NCBI GenBank assembly: GCA_000434555.1 | Contig: FR880110.1 | Coordinates: forward strand, 25,211-89,210 | Origin: Clostridium sp. CAG:524 | Lineage (GTDB): Bacteria; Bacillota_I; Bacilli_A; RF39; UBA660 | Reading direction: 5' to 3' | DNA length: 64,000 nucleotides | Shown: piece by piece, positions 43,942 to 51,566 of the stretch | Numbering within the stretch: the stretch's first letter is position 1 | Layout of the letters: each line of letters starts with the position of its first letter | Notes under the pieces: generated by a model | Database searches by the model: none | Seen by the model: only the letters and a program-made list of their open reading frames with translations | Told to the model about the DNA's origin: nothing | Position numbers and translations under genes: made by a program

Positions 43942-44353
43942 AAAAGCACATTATGATTATTTCATAAAAGATACATATGAAGCAGGTATAGAGTTAAAGG
44001 GTACTGAAATAAAGTCCTTAAGAAAAGGAAATGCCAACATAAACGATTCATATGCAAGAATAAAAAACAATGAAGTATATCTTACAAATATGTTTATCGC
44101 AAAATATGAAGAAGGTAACATATTTAATCATGATGAAAGACGTGAAAGAAAACTATTACTTCATAAAAACGAAATAATTAAAATTAATAATGAAATCACA
44201 TTAAAAAAATATACTTTAATACCACTTAAAATATATTTTAAAAAAGGAAAAGCTAAAGTAGAAATAGGCATTTGTCAAGGTAAGAAACTATACGATAAAA
44301 GAGAATCTATAAAAGAAAAAGATATCAAAAGACATGAATATTTAGAATATTAA
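43925..44353 (+). CDS. smpB: SsrA-binding protein SmpB
   Basis: 142 residues. It binds tmRNA in trans-translation. [40 protein letters not shown] is the family signature, with [18 protein letters not shown] and the C-terminal [17 protein letters not shown]. The gene overlaps rnr by 17 bases, the usual partnership. The tmRNA gene itself is not in the window. Confidence 0.97.
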   Translation: [142 protein letters not shown]

Positions 44354-44379
44354 AATAATATAATATTCTAGGTGAATAT

Positions 44380-44682
44380 ATGAAAAGAGTTCCTGAAATC
44401 TTTGTTAACAAAATAAATAAAAATATAAGTAATAATAAAGAAGTATATTACTCTTATAATGATAAAAATGTTTATGAAGAAGAAATAATTCCAAATGAAT
44501 ATGATTTACAGCAAAAGATAAATAAATTATTTAAATCGAATGACTTTATTTATAAAAAGAAATTCAAAATTAAAACGAAAGATTATGAAAGAGAATATAC
44601 TATAATATCAAAAAGTTATGATTATTTACTTTGTATTGATGGAACTAAAATATATATTAAAGATATAATTGATATAAAATAA
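44380..44682 (+). CDS. Small conserved-looking protein, unknown
   Basis: 100 residues, Lys/Asn/Ile-rich with a predicted beta-strand C-terminal half (REYTIISKSYDYLLCIDGTKIYIKDIIDI). No motif recognised. TAGGTGAATAT before the ATG is a good ribosome site, and it follows smpB by 26 bases. Soluble, without signal peptide. Confidence 0.6.
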   Translation: MKRVPEIFVNKINKNISNNKEVYYSYNDKNVYEEEIIPNEYDLQQKINKLFKSNDFIYKKKFKIKTKDYEREYTIISKSYDYLLCIDGTKIYIKDIIDIK

Positions 44683-44684
44683 TT

Positions 44685-44744
44685 AAAAACACTTGAAAGT
44701 AATTAGTATTTATGATAATATTTAATTACACAAACGGTGTTTTT
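44685..44744 (+). promoter_or_regulatory. Branched hairpin enclosing the secE promoter
   Basis: Outer arms AAAAACAC (44685-44692) and GTGTTTTT (44737-44744) with a T-run, inner arms GTAATTA (44699-44705) and TAATTAC (44723-44729). Within the structure lies a promoter: TTGAAA (44693-44698), 17-base spacer, TAATAT (44716-44721). Only read-through RNA can form the full hairpin; RNA from this promoter starts about 44728 and lacks the left arms. Confidence 0.55.
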
Positions 44745-44761
44745 TTTTGGAGGGATTTGAA

Positions 44762-44938
44762 ATGAAAAAAATAAAAAGTTTCTTTAAAGGCGTTAAAAAA
44801 GAATCAAAAGCTGTAAGATGGCCAGATGGTAAAGCATTAGTTAAATATTCTTGTATAACAGTCGTAATGCTTGTATTCTTTGGATTATTCTTTTATGGGC
44901 TTGATGCATTATTTGCAGTAATAAGGGGGCTATTCTAA
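44762..44938 (+). CDS. secE: Preprotein translocase subunit SecE
   Basis: 58 residues. FFKGVKKESKAVRWPDGKALVKYSCITVVMLVFFGLFFYGLDALF is the SecE pattern: a basic amphipathic segment with the W-P motif followed by one membrane helix. ATG 44762 follows GGAGGG. No rpmG is found upstream, where it commonly lies. Its stop overlaps the nusG start by one base. Confidence 0.95.
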   Translation: MKKIKSFFKGVKKESKAVRWPDGKALVKYSCITVVMLVFFGLFFYGLDALFAVIRGLF

Positions 44939-45477
44939 TGGAAGAAAAGAAATTATGGTATGTTGTTAATGCATACAGCGGACATGAACAAAAAGTTAAA
45001 GATTATTTAGAATCAAGACGTGAAAGTATGGGAATGGAAAATAACATATTTAGAGTTATTATTCCAGAAAGAACTGAAATTGAAGTTAAAGATGGAGTTA
45101 AAAAAGAAAAAGTACGTAAAATGTTTCCAGGATATGTTTTAATCGAAATGATTATGAGTGATGAAGCATGGTATGTAGTTCGTAATACTCCAGGAGTAAC
45201 AGGATTTATAGGTTCATCAGGAAAAGGTGCTAAACCAATTCCACTTTCACCAGAAGAAGTTAAGAAATTTATTGCTGATGAAGAAGAAATGACTAAACCA
45301 ATTAATTCAAATGTTGAAGTAGGAGACACTGTAACAATTATAGATGGTCCATTCAAAGGAATGTATGGTAAGATTGAAAGTGAAGACAAAGAAAATGAAA
45401 AACTTACTGTACTTATTGATTTATTCGGACAAGAAACTCCAGTTGAAGTTGATTTACTTCAAGTGTCAAAAATGTAA
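44938..45477 (+). CDS. nusG: Transcription termination/antitermination factor NusG
   Basis: 179 residues. N-terminal NGN domain (WYVVNAYSGHEQKVKDYLESR, RKMFPGYVLIEMIMSDEAWYVVRNTPGVTGFIGS) and C-terminal KOW domain (VGDTVTIIDGPFKGMYGKIES, VLIDLFGQETPVEVDLLQV). Normal length. It is translationally coupled to secE. A terminator follows, separating it from the rplKA operon 3.3 kb away. Confidence 0.98.
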   Translation: MEEKKLWYVVNAYSGHEQKVKDYLESRRESMGMENNIFRVIIPERTEIEVKDGVKKEKVRKMFPGYVLIEMIMSDEAWYVVRNTPGVTGFIGSSGKGAKPIPLSPEEVKKFIADEEEMTKPINSNVEVGDTVTIIDGPFKGMYGKIESEDKENEKLTVLIDLFGQETPVEVDLLQVSKM

Positions 45478-45504
45478 AAAGGTTACCAAAAGTAATCTTT
45501 TTTT
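45478..45504 (+). terminator. Intrinsic terminator of secE-nusG
   Basis: AAAGGTTAC and GTAATCTTT form a stem with one G:T pair around CAAAA, then a T-run that runs into the next promoter. Confidence 0.85.
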
Positions 45505-45512
45505 GATATAAT
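45504..45512 (+). promoter_or_regulatory. Extended -10 promoter of the chagasin-like lipoprotein gene
   Basis: TG-A-TATAAT begins on the last T of the terminator. The same terminator-to-promoter sequence occurs before ftsA (52086-52094). Confidence 0.65.
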
Positions 45513-45530
45513 GTTTTTAAGAGGTGAAAT

Positions 45531-45968
45531 ATGAAAAAAATAAAAGTATTATTACTAACATTTGCATTAGTTTTGCTTGCGGGTTGTGGTAAAAGTTTAA
45601 CAAACAAATCAACTGGAGATACTATGAAAATTTCATTAGATGTTGATACTTCAAGTAATTATGTTTGGTCATATTCAATAATGGATTCAAATGTTATTGA
45701 TTTAAAATCAGAAGAATTTTTAACACCAGCTGATGATGAAACATTAGATGGTGATGCACAAGTATTAACATTTAAGGCATTTAATGAGGGAGAATCAGAA
45801 ATAATATTAAGCTATATGAATAATGATAGTGGTAAAACTAAATATGATATAACTTATGTTATTACAGTTGATGCTAATAAGAATATCAAAGTAAAAGAGA
45901 AATCAGGAAAATATAGTAAGAAATTACCAAATCCAGTAATATATACAGAATCTAATGATGAAAAGTAA
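45531..45968 (+). CDS. Chagasin-like (I42) protease-inhibitor lipoprotein
   Basis: 145 residues. A signal peptide ends in lipobox LLAGC (Cys at 19). The mature part follows the I42 inhibitor layout: GDTMKISLDVDTSSNYVWSYSIMDSNVIDL (place of the NPTTGY..W loop) and DAQVLTFKAFNEGESEIILSYMN (the strand and turn before the RPW loop). Chagasin-type proteins inhibit papain-like cysteine peptidases. The binding-loop residues here are not consensus (DTSSNYVW), so inhibition is inference. GAGGTGA precedes the ATG. Confidence 0.7.
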   Translation: MKKIKVLLLTFALVLLAGCGKSLTNKSTGDTMKISLDVDTSSNYVWSYSIMDSNVIDLKSEEFLTPADDETLDGDAQVLTFKAFNEGESEIILSYMNNDSGKTKYDITYVITVDANKNIKVKEKSGKYSKKLPNPVIYTESNDEK

Positions 45969-46344
45969 TGTATATAAATTAACTGAGATTGATGATGAAA
46001 TAATTGATTTATATATCGAATGTTTCAAAAAAGATAAAATATTTACTTCTAGAGATAAAAATATTATAAAAGATAGAGAATTAATCACAAAACTATTTAA
46101 TTACTATATAAAATATGGAACACTTCTTTATACAAAAAGATATAGTAAGAAAATATCTTTTCTATGCACATTAAAAATGAATGAAGTATTAGAAGATATG
46201 GAAGCAGTAAAATTAATTTTTGATAAAGAAAAGTATCCAGAAATTAATAAATACATTAGTAAAATAGATAAAAATTCAAATTATATAGTACTTGTAGGTG
46301 TAAATAAAAATTATTTTATTGCAAAAAAATATAAATTAAATTGA
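45955..46344 (+). CDS. Small protein, unknown
   Basis: 129 residues, soluble, Lys/Ile-rich, with an alpha/beta pattern (IDDEIIDLYIECFKKDKIF; KISFLCTLKMNEVLEDMEAVKLIFDKEKYPEINKYI; YIVLVGVNKNYFIAKKYKL). The layout vaguely recalls an acetyltransferase fold, but no acyl-CoA loop is present. It overlaps the lipoprotein gene by 14 bases and is surely co-transcribed. Confidence 0.6.
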   Translation: MMKSNVYKLTEIDDEIIDLYIECFKKDKIFTSRDKNIIKDRELITKLFNYYIKYGTLLYTKRYSKKISFLCTLKMNEVLEDMEAVKLIFDKEKYPEINKYISKIDKNSNYIVLVGVNKNYFIAKKYKLN

Positions 46345-46392
46345 CATATGAAGTTTTATAAAGTAAACTTTTAAAAGTAAGGAGGAATTAAA

Positions 46393-46932
46393 ATGGAATT
46401 AAAAGGTAGTAAAACAGAAGCTAACTTAATGGCTGCTTTCGCAGGTGAAAGCCAAGCAAGAAATAAATATACTTACTATGCTAGTAAGGCTAAAAAGGAA
46501 GGGTATGAACAAATAGCAGAAATATTTGAAGAAACTGCTAATAATGAAAAAGAACATGCTAAATTATGGTTCAAAGAATTACATAATGGTGAAGTTCCAA
46601 GTACACTTGAAAACTTAAAAGATGCAGCAAGTGGTGAAAACTATGAATGGACAGAAATGTATAAAGAATTTGCTGAAACTGCTCGTGCTGAAGGATTTGA
46701 TAACATTGCAAAATTATTCGAAAGTGTTGGTGAAATAGAAAAACATCACGAAGAAAGATATATGAAATTAGTAGGTAATATTGAAAATAATTTAGTATTT
46801 GAACGTGGTGAAGAAAAAGTATGGATTTGTAGAAATTGTGGCCATATTTATAAAGGTAAAAAAGCATTAAAAGTTTGTCCTGTTTGTAAACATCCAGAAA
46901 GCTATATGGAAATCAAAAAAGAAAATTATTAA
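46393..46932 (+). CDS. rbr: Rubrerythrin
   Basis: 179 residues. A non-haem diiron peroxidase domain with [37 protein letters not shown] (ExxH) and [13 protein letters not shown], followed by a rubredoxin-type iron centre ([12 protein letters not shown] and [11 protein letters not shown], four Cys). It reduces hydrogen peroxide in anaerobes. Ribosome site AAGGAGGA. It indicates an anaerobic or microaerophilic way of life. Confidence 0.97.
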   Translation: MELKGSKTEANLMAAFAGESQARNKYTYYASKAKKEGYEQIAEIFEETANNEKEHAKLWFKELHNGEVPSTLENLKDAASGENYEWTEMYKEFAETARAEGFDNIAKLFESVGEIEKHHEERYMKLVGNIENNLVFERGEEKVWICRNCGHIYKGKKALKVCPVCKHPESYMEIKKENY

Positions 46933-46950
46933 TTGTAAAAAAATATAGAA

Positions 46951-46979
46951 AATGCATCAAACTTAATGCATTTTTTTCT
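46951..46979 (+). terminator. Intrinsic terminator of rbr
   Basis: AATGCAT pairs with ATGCATT, then a T-run; an extended -10 (TG-A-TAAAAT, 46986-46994) follows at once. Confidence 0.85.
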
Positions 46980-46985
46980 TTATTA

Positions 46986-46994
46986 TGATAAAAT
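46986..46994 (+). promoter_or_regulatory. Extended -10 promoter
   Basis: TG-A-TAAAAT, 26 bases before the ATG of the dehydrogenase gene. Confidence 0.55.
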
Positions 46995-47020
46995 TATTAA
47001 GAATAAAGGGTGTGATAAAT

Positions 47021-48067
47021 ATGAGAAGTGGAGTACTTAAAGGTGCTAGAAAAATAGAATTAGAGAAAAGAGATAATCTAGTTGGAAGACCTGGTTACAT
47101 TTTAATAGATGTTTTAAAAGCAGGTATATGTGGTTCTGATATTCATTATTGGGAATCAGGAGCTCCAGCAGGACTTGTAATGGGTCATGAATTTAGTGGT
47201 ATCGTTATTGATAATGGTGGAAGTAAGAAATTTAAAGAAGGAGATAGAGTTACAGCATTACCAATTTCACCTTGCCTTGAATGTGAAGAATGTAAAAGAG
47301 GAGAAGTTCAAATATGTAGAAACACATGGACTAATGCAGTTGGACTTAGTCTTGCTTTTCCAGGAGCATTTGGTGGAAGAATTTTAGTAAGAGAAGATAT
47401 GGTAAGATTACTTCCAGACAATGTTACATTTGAGTCAGGAGCAATGGTAGAACCAGCAGCAGTTGGTTTAAGAGCAGCAGACCTTGCTAATGTTAAAAAA
47501 GGTGATAAGTGCCTAGTAATAGGTGGTGGAATTATTGGACTTTTAACAGCAGAATTCTTAAAACTAAAAGGTGCAAGTTATGTAGCACTTACTGAAACAA
47601 ATGAATTAAGAGGTAAAAAATCAGTTAAACTAGGTGCGGCAGATGAATATTTTAATGCATTAGATCCAAAACTAATGGAGAAATTATATGCTAAAACAAA
47701 TAATAATGGATTTGATATAGTATGTGATTGTTGTGGTAATTCAGCAGCATTAACATCAGGAATAATATTTACAAAACCAAATGGAAACTTAATATTAGTA
47801 GGTATTTCACTTAATAATGTAAGTATTCCATTAGTGGCTGGAGTAATGAAAGAAATAAATATCAAAGGATCTATCGCATATAAAAGAGAAGAATTTGATG
47901 CTGTTATTGATTTACTTGCTAAAAAAAGAATTAATTTAGAAAAGTATATAGATGACATCGCTACATTAGATGACTTACAAGCATCATTTGAAAGATTAAC
48001 AAGTGGGCAAGATGATGCAGTTAAAATACTAATTGATCCAAATAAGCATAAAATAGTTGAATTATAA
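47021..48067 (+). CDS. Zinc-dependent medium-chain alcohol/polyol dehydrogenase
   Basis: 348 residues. Catalytic zinc: AGICGSDIHYW and GLVMGHEFSGIV (Cys, His, Glu). Structural zinc: SPCLECEECKRGEVQIC (four Cys). Cofactor fold: CLVIGGGIIGLLTAEFLK with TETNE at the end of strand 2, suggesting NAD. It is of the sorbitol/threonine/galactitol dehydrogenase branch; substrate unknown. ATG 47021 follows GGGTGTGAT; the longer frame from 46985 would start upstream of the predicted -10. Confidence 0.92.
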   Translation: MRSGVLKGARKIELEKRDNLVGRPGYILIDVLKAGICGSDIHYWESGAPAGLVMGHEFSGIVIDNGGSKKFKEGDRVTALPISPCLECEECKRGEVQICRNTWTNAVGLSLAFPGAFGGRILVREDMVRLLPDNVTFESGAMVEPAAVGLRAADLANVKKGDKCLVIGGGIIGLLTAEFLKLKGASYVALTETNELRGKKSVKLGAADEYFNALDPKLMEKLYAKTNNNGFDIVCDCCGNSAALTSGIIFTKPNGNLILVGISLNNVSIPLVAGVMKEINIKGSIAYKREEFDAVIDLLAKKRINLEKYIDDIATLDDLQASFERLTSGQDDAVKILIDPNKHKIVEL

Positions 48068-48070
48068 AAA

Positions 48071-48098
48071 AATACTGAACCTAATCGTTCAGTTTTTA
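48071..48098. terminator. Bidirectional terminator
   Basis: ACTGAAC pairs with GTTCAGT, with A and T runs on either side. It ends the dehydrogenase gene (+) and overlaps the stop of the minus-strand DUF6512 gene. Confidence 0.85.
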
Positions 48099-48610
48099 AT
48101 TCCATAACTTTTATCTTTAGTATCATAAAATAAATAATTATGAGGTGGATTATAAGTAAGATAATAAAACATAAAATATATCAAAAACAATAAAATAATT
48201 CCTATATAATTTGAATATTTAATTTTATTTGAATTAATTATCTTAAAACTTAAATATTCCATAAAACAATAATCTAAAAATAATAAACTAATAGATACTA
48301 TCATATTATGACTAATAAATTTATCAATAATAAGATAAGGTACTAAATAAGCAATTATACCTACTATTATAGAAATACAAAGTGATATTAATAAATTATC
48401 ATAATTGATATTCTTTTTCTTATAATAAATCCATTCAAAAATACCATATAAGAGAAAAGGAGTAGCCATTAATTTCATATGCTCCCATATACTTTCATTA
48501 ATCGGACAAAGCACACTAAAAATAAAATTATTATTCCATTCATATAAAAAATGACATAAAATAGATAAAGGCATTATAACAAAAACACCTATAATTTTAA
48601 TCTTTTTCAT
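48089..48610 (-). CDS. DUF6512-family membrane protein
   Basis: 173 residues with five to six hydrophobic segments. FLYEWNNNFIFSVLCPINESIWEHMKLMATPFLLYGIFEW contains the PxNESIWEHxKL motif of the DUF6512 family, of unknown function. A -10 box (TATAAT on the minus strand, 48624-48629) lies so close that ATG 48619 would sit at the transcription start; ATG 48610 is preferred and the mRNA may be leaderless. Confidence 0.82.
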   Translation of the reverse strand: MKKIKIIGVFVIMPLSILCHFLYEWNNNFIFSVLCPINESIWEHMKLMATPFLLYGIFEWIYYKKKNINYDNLLISLCISIIVGIIAYLVPYLIIDKFISHNMIVSISLLFLDYCFMEYLSFKIINSNKIKYSNYIGIILLFLIYFMFYYLTYNPPHNYLFYDTKDKSYGIKN

Positions 48611-48623
48611 AATAATCATTAAT

Positions 48624-48629
48624 ATTATA
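48624..48629 (-). promoter_or_regulatory. -10 box of the DUF6512 gene
   Basis: TATAAT on the minus strand, 13 bases before ATG 48610. It lies about ten bases from the divergent rplK promoter. Confidence 0.4.
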
Positions 48630-48639
48630 TCGAATTTCC

Positions 48640-48668
48640 TTGATTTTATGCAGTTTTTATGCTATTAT
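48640..48668 (+). promoter_or_regulatory. Promoter of rplK-rplA
   Basis: TTGATT (48640-48645), 17-base spacer, TATTAT (48663-48668), with TG one base before the -10. Confidence 0.75.
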
Positions 48669-48705
48669 CTAGTAGTCGATTTATATTGGATTAATATAAA
48701 TTAGA

Positions 48706-48737
48706 AGTGGGAGATTAGGGTTATCAAGAATACCACT
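48706..48737 (+). promoter_or_regulatory. Leader hairpin of rplK-rplA, probable L1 autoregulation site
   Basis: AGTGG pairs with CCACT and encloses GAGATTAGGG...AATA. A GTGGGAG...ATACCAC leader element precedes rplK in many Firmicutes and resembles the L1 binding site, so L1 may repress its own operon here. Assignment is by pattern recall. Confidence 0.55.
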
Positions 48738-48778
48738 CGCGAAAAAAATAAAACTAAATTATATAGGAGGTGTTTTTC

Positions 48779-49384
48779 GTGGCAAAGAATGTTGTAAAGA
48801 AAATTAAATTACAAATCCCAGCAGGAAAAGCAACACCAGCTCCACCAGTTGGAACTGTTTTAGGACCTGCAGGAATTAATCTACAAGAATTTTGTACAAA
48901 ATATAATGATGCAACTAGAGAAAAAATGGGAGATATAGTACCAGTTGAAATTTCTATTTATGATGATAGATCATTTGACTTCGTTTTAAAAACTCCACCA
49001 ACTCCAACTTTATTAAAGAAAGCTGCTGGAATTGATAAAGGAAGTACTAAAGGTGCTAACAATGTAGTTGCTACATTATCAAAAGATGATATTCAAAAAA
49101 TCGCAGAAATCAAAATGCCAGATTTAAATGCATATGATTTAAAATCAGCAATGAATACAGTTGCTGGAACTGCTAGAAATATGGGTATCGCAGTTAAGGG
49201 ATTAAACGATGCTGAATTAGCTGAACAAGAAAGAGAAGCAGAAGAAGCTGAAGCACAAGCTGCTAAACTTGAAGCTGATTTAGAAGCGATGGAAGAAAGT
49301 GCTAAAGCATTAGCTGATGGTGCTAATGTTGAAGTAGAAGTAACACATCAAGATACTAAAGAAGAAACAGAAAGCGAAGAATAA
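48779..49384 (+). CDS. rplK: Ribosomal protein L11 with C-terminal acidic extension
   Basis: 201 residues against about 141 in the family. Residues 1-141 are normal L11: VKKIKLQIPAGKATPAPPVG, LGPAGINLQEFC, VEISIYDDRSFDFVLKTPP, LLKKAAGI, and KMPDLNAYDLKSAMNTVAGTARNMGI. After GLNDAELAEQ comes a 60-residue tail rich in Glu and Ala (coiled-coil like), ending in an acidic stretch. The start is GTG 48779 with AGGAGGTG upstream. No frameshift is needed to make the tail. Confidence 0.97.
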   Translation: MAKNVVKKIKLQIPAGKATPAPPVGTVLGPAGINLQEFCTKYNDATREKMGDIVPVEISIYDDRSFDFVLKTPPTPTLLKKAAGIDKGSTKGANNVVATLSKDDIQKIAEIKMPDLNAYDLKSAMNTVAGTARNMGIAVKGLNDAELAEQEREAEEAEAQAAKLEADLEAMEESAKALADGANVEVEVTHQDTKEETESEE

Positions 49385-49448
49385 TTAAATAAAAAAATTA
49401 TTCGTGAGAAATAGAGATAATCCAAAGACCACATAAGGAGGTTAGTTT

Positions 49449-50138
49449 ATGAGAAAACATAGTAAGATGTATGTGGAAGCATTAGGTAATGTTGAAAAAA
49501 ATAAAAGTTACGATGTTACTGAAGCGATTAAAGTACTTAAAAGTCTTAAAACTAGAAAATTTGATGAATCAGTTGATGCTGTATTAAAATTAAACATTGA
49601 TGCTAAAAAAACTGATATGAATGTGAGAGGAAGTTTTGTTCTTCCTAACGGAACTGGTAAGACTAAAAGAGTATTAGTTATTACTAAAACTAAAGCATCT
49701 GAAGCTAGCGAAGCTGAATACTGTGGAGCAGAAGATATGTTAGAAAAAATCGAAAAAGAAAATTGGTTCGATTTTGATACAATCGTTGCCACTCCAGAAA
49801 TGATGCCTGCATTAGGAAAACTTGGTAAAATTTTAGGACCTAAAGGATTAATGCCTAATCCTAAACTTGGAACAGTTACTACAAATGTTAAAGATGCAGT
49901 TAGTAATATTAAAAAAGGTATGGTAGAATACAAAAATGATTCTTATGGAAATGTACACTTCTCATTTGGTAAACTATCATTCAGCGAAGAAAAACTTGAG
50001 GAAAACTTAAGAGCTATCGTTGCTGAAATAGTTAAAAATAAACCAAGTAGTGTTAAAGGTACATTCGTTAAAGGAATTAGTATTTCAACAACTATGGGTC
50101 CTGGTGTTAAAGTAGATAAAGCTTCATTTGGACTTTAA
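49449..50138 (+). CDS. rplA: Ribosomal protein L1
   Basis: 229 residues, normal length. KTRKFDESVDAVLKLNIDAKKTDMNVRGSFVLPNGTGK, MMPALGKLGKILGPKGLMPNPKLGTVT and the C-terminal KGTFVKGISISTTMGPGVKVD are the family signatures. It binds 23S rRNA in the L1 stalk and may repress its own mRNA. Ribosome site AAGGAGG. rplJ-rplL do not follow; a terminator does. Confidence 0.98.
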   Translation: MRKHSKMYVEALGNVEKNKSYDVTEAIKVLKSLKTRKFDESVDAVLKLNIDAKKTDMNVRGSFVLPNGTGKTKRVLVITKTKASEASEAEYCGAEDMLEKIEKENWFDFDTIVATPEMMPALGKLGKILGPKGLMPNPKLGTVTTNVKDAVSNIKKGMVEYKNDSYGNVHFSFGKLSFSEEKLEENLRAIVAEIVKNKPSSVKGTFVKGISISTTMGPGVKVDKASFGL

Positions 50139-50141
50139 TAT

Positions 50142-50164
50142 AAAGCACGAAAGTGCTTTTTCTT
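50142..50164 (+). terminator. Intrinsic terminator of rplKA
   Basis: AAAGCAC pairs with GTGCTTT, then T residues. Confidence 0.88.
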
Positions 50165-50170
50165 TTGCAT

Positions 50171-50208
50171 GAAAAAAGCCATTATTTGTGATGCTCATCA
50201 AATGGCTT
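50171..50208 (-). terminator. Minus-strand terminator within the end of the DUF378 gene
   Basis: AAGCCATT (50176-50183) pairs with AATGGCTT (50201-50208), with an inner TGATG/CATCA stem. On the minus strand it ends in six T residues. The last codons and stop of the DUF378 gene are inside it. Confidence 0.75.
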
Positions 50209-50388
50209 CATAAGTATTCCTGTTGATACTAAACCACTAATACCAACAAGTGCATAAATAAAATTAGTTAAGAATGTGTCTACTCCAAAAAGAAGGGATA
50301 CTAAATTAACATTAAATATACCGACCATTCCCCAATTTATCGCACCTATAATAACAAGAGTAAGTGCAATCTTATATAGCGTATTCAT
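50182..50388 (-). CDS. DUF378-family (YuzA-like) membrane protein
   Basis: 68 residues with two membrane helices. IALTLVIIGAINWGMVGIFNVNLVSLLFG, then IYALVGISGLVSTGIL match DUF378 nearly residue for residue in pattern. Function unknown. ATG 50388 follows AAGGAGGA; the longer frame to 50421 is not supported. Confidence 0.93.
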   Translation of the reverse strand: MNTLYKIALTLVIIGAINWGMVGIFNVNLVSLLFGVDTFLTNFIYALVGISGLVSTGILMKPFDEHHK

Positions 50389-50459
50389 TAATTCCTCCTT
50401 ACATACTACTATTATGTACAAAAAAATAAAATTATATTCATATAAATAATAAATAAAAA

Positions 50460-50465
50460 TATAAT
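50460..50465 (+). promoter_or_regulatory. -10 box before the LolA-like lipoprotein gene
   Basis: TATAAT, followed eight bases later by the AAGGGGG ribosome site. No clear -35. Confidence 0.45.
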
Positions 50466-50487
50466 TTATTGTGAAGGGGGAATTAAT

Positions 50488-51468
50488 ATCAAAAAGATAA
50501 TAGTACTATTAATGACATGTTTACTTTTAGTTGGATGTAATAAAATGGATTCAAGTTCATCTATTAAAAAATATAAAAAATTACTAAATGATAATAGTAT
50601 GTATAAACTAACTGGTGAAATGGACATAGTTAGTAATGAAGAATTATATCACTATAATGTAACAGTTGACTATATGGAAGGAGAATATTATAAAGCATCA
50701 CTTATAAACAAAGATAATCGTCATGAACAAATAATACTTAAAAATGAAAATGGTGTATTTGTAGTAACTCCAAGTTTAAATAAGAGTTTCAAATTTCAAA
50801 GTGAATGGCCATATAATAGTAGTCAAGCATATATATTATCATCACTACTCAAAGATCTTGAAAATGATTCTAATGTTACATTTGAAGAAAAAGAAGATAA
50901 ATATATATTAGGGTCTACAGTTAATTATCCAAATAATACATCATTAATAAGTCAAAAAATTACATTTGATAAAGATATGAAACCAGAATTAGTAGAGGTA
51001 TTTAATAAAGAAGGAATAGTTAATATAAAATTCAAAATATCTAAAATAGATTTTAAACCTGAATTTAAAGAAGATAATTTCGAAGTAGAAAATACTGCTA
51101 GTGATAATACAATAGACAATGTAGGCAAAATAGATGAAGTAGTTTATCCAATGTACTTACCAACAGGAACAAAATTTAAAAGTGAAGAAACAGTAAAAAC
51201 TGATGATACAGAGAGAGTTATATTAACATTTACTGGAGAAAAGTCATTTATATTAATAGAGGAAGCTAGTAAAGTACCTAAAGAATTTGAAGTAACTTCA
51301 AAAGATGGTGAACTAGTATTTTATGAAACAGTGATGGGTTCACTTTCAGGTTCTTCATTAAACTGGACTATGAATGGTAAAGATTACTATATCATTGGAG
51401 AAAACTTATCAAATGAAGAATTATTAAAAGTAGCATCATCAACCTCTATTGTATCTTTAACAAAATAA
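50488..51468 (+). CDS. LolA/GerS-like lipoprotein, apparent ATC start
   Basis: 326 residues from ATC 50488. Lipobox LLLVGC; mature domain with beta strands of the LolA/GerS kind (YYKASLINKDNRHEQIILKNENGVFVVTPSLNKSFKFQSEWPYNSSQ), then a C-terminal DUF4367-like part (VVYPMYLPTGTKFKSEETVK, SFILIEEASKVPKEFEVTSKDGELVFYE). The first ATG (50512) would leave only nine residues before the lipobox, too short for a signal peptide. ATC 50488 gives (M)KKIIVLLMTCLLLVGC and lies seven bases after AAGGGGG. It is either a rare AUC start or a mutated ATG. Confidence 0.75.
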   Translation: MKKIIVLLMTCLLLVGCNKMDSSSSIKKYKKLLNDNSMYKLTGEMDIVSNEELYHYNVTVDYMEGEYYKASLINKDNRHEQIILKNENGVFVVTPSLNKSFKFQSEWPYNSSQAYILSSLLKDLENDSNVTFEEKEDKYILGSTVNYPNNTSLISQKITFDKDMKPELVEVFNKEGIVNIKFKISKIDFKPEFKEDNFEVENTASDNTIDNVGKIDEVVYPMYLPTGTKFKSEETVKTDDTERVILTFTGEKSFILIEEASKVPKEFEVTSKDGELVFYETVMGSLSGSSLNWTMNGKDYYIIGENLSNEELLKVASSTSIVSLTK

Positions 51469-51476
51469 TTTAGTTA

Positions 51477-51504
51477 GAAGCGAATACAAAGTTCACTTCT
51501 TTTT
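51477..51504 (+). terminator. Intrinsic terminator
   Basis: GAAGCGAA pairs with TTCACTTC (one mismatch) around a seven-base loop, then T residues. Confidence 0.72.
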
Positions 51505-51566
51505 ATTTACACTTTTATTTTATAAAAAAATATGTTATTATTTATAATAGTATAGGAGAAAAGAAT

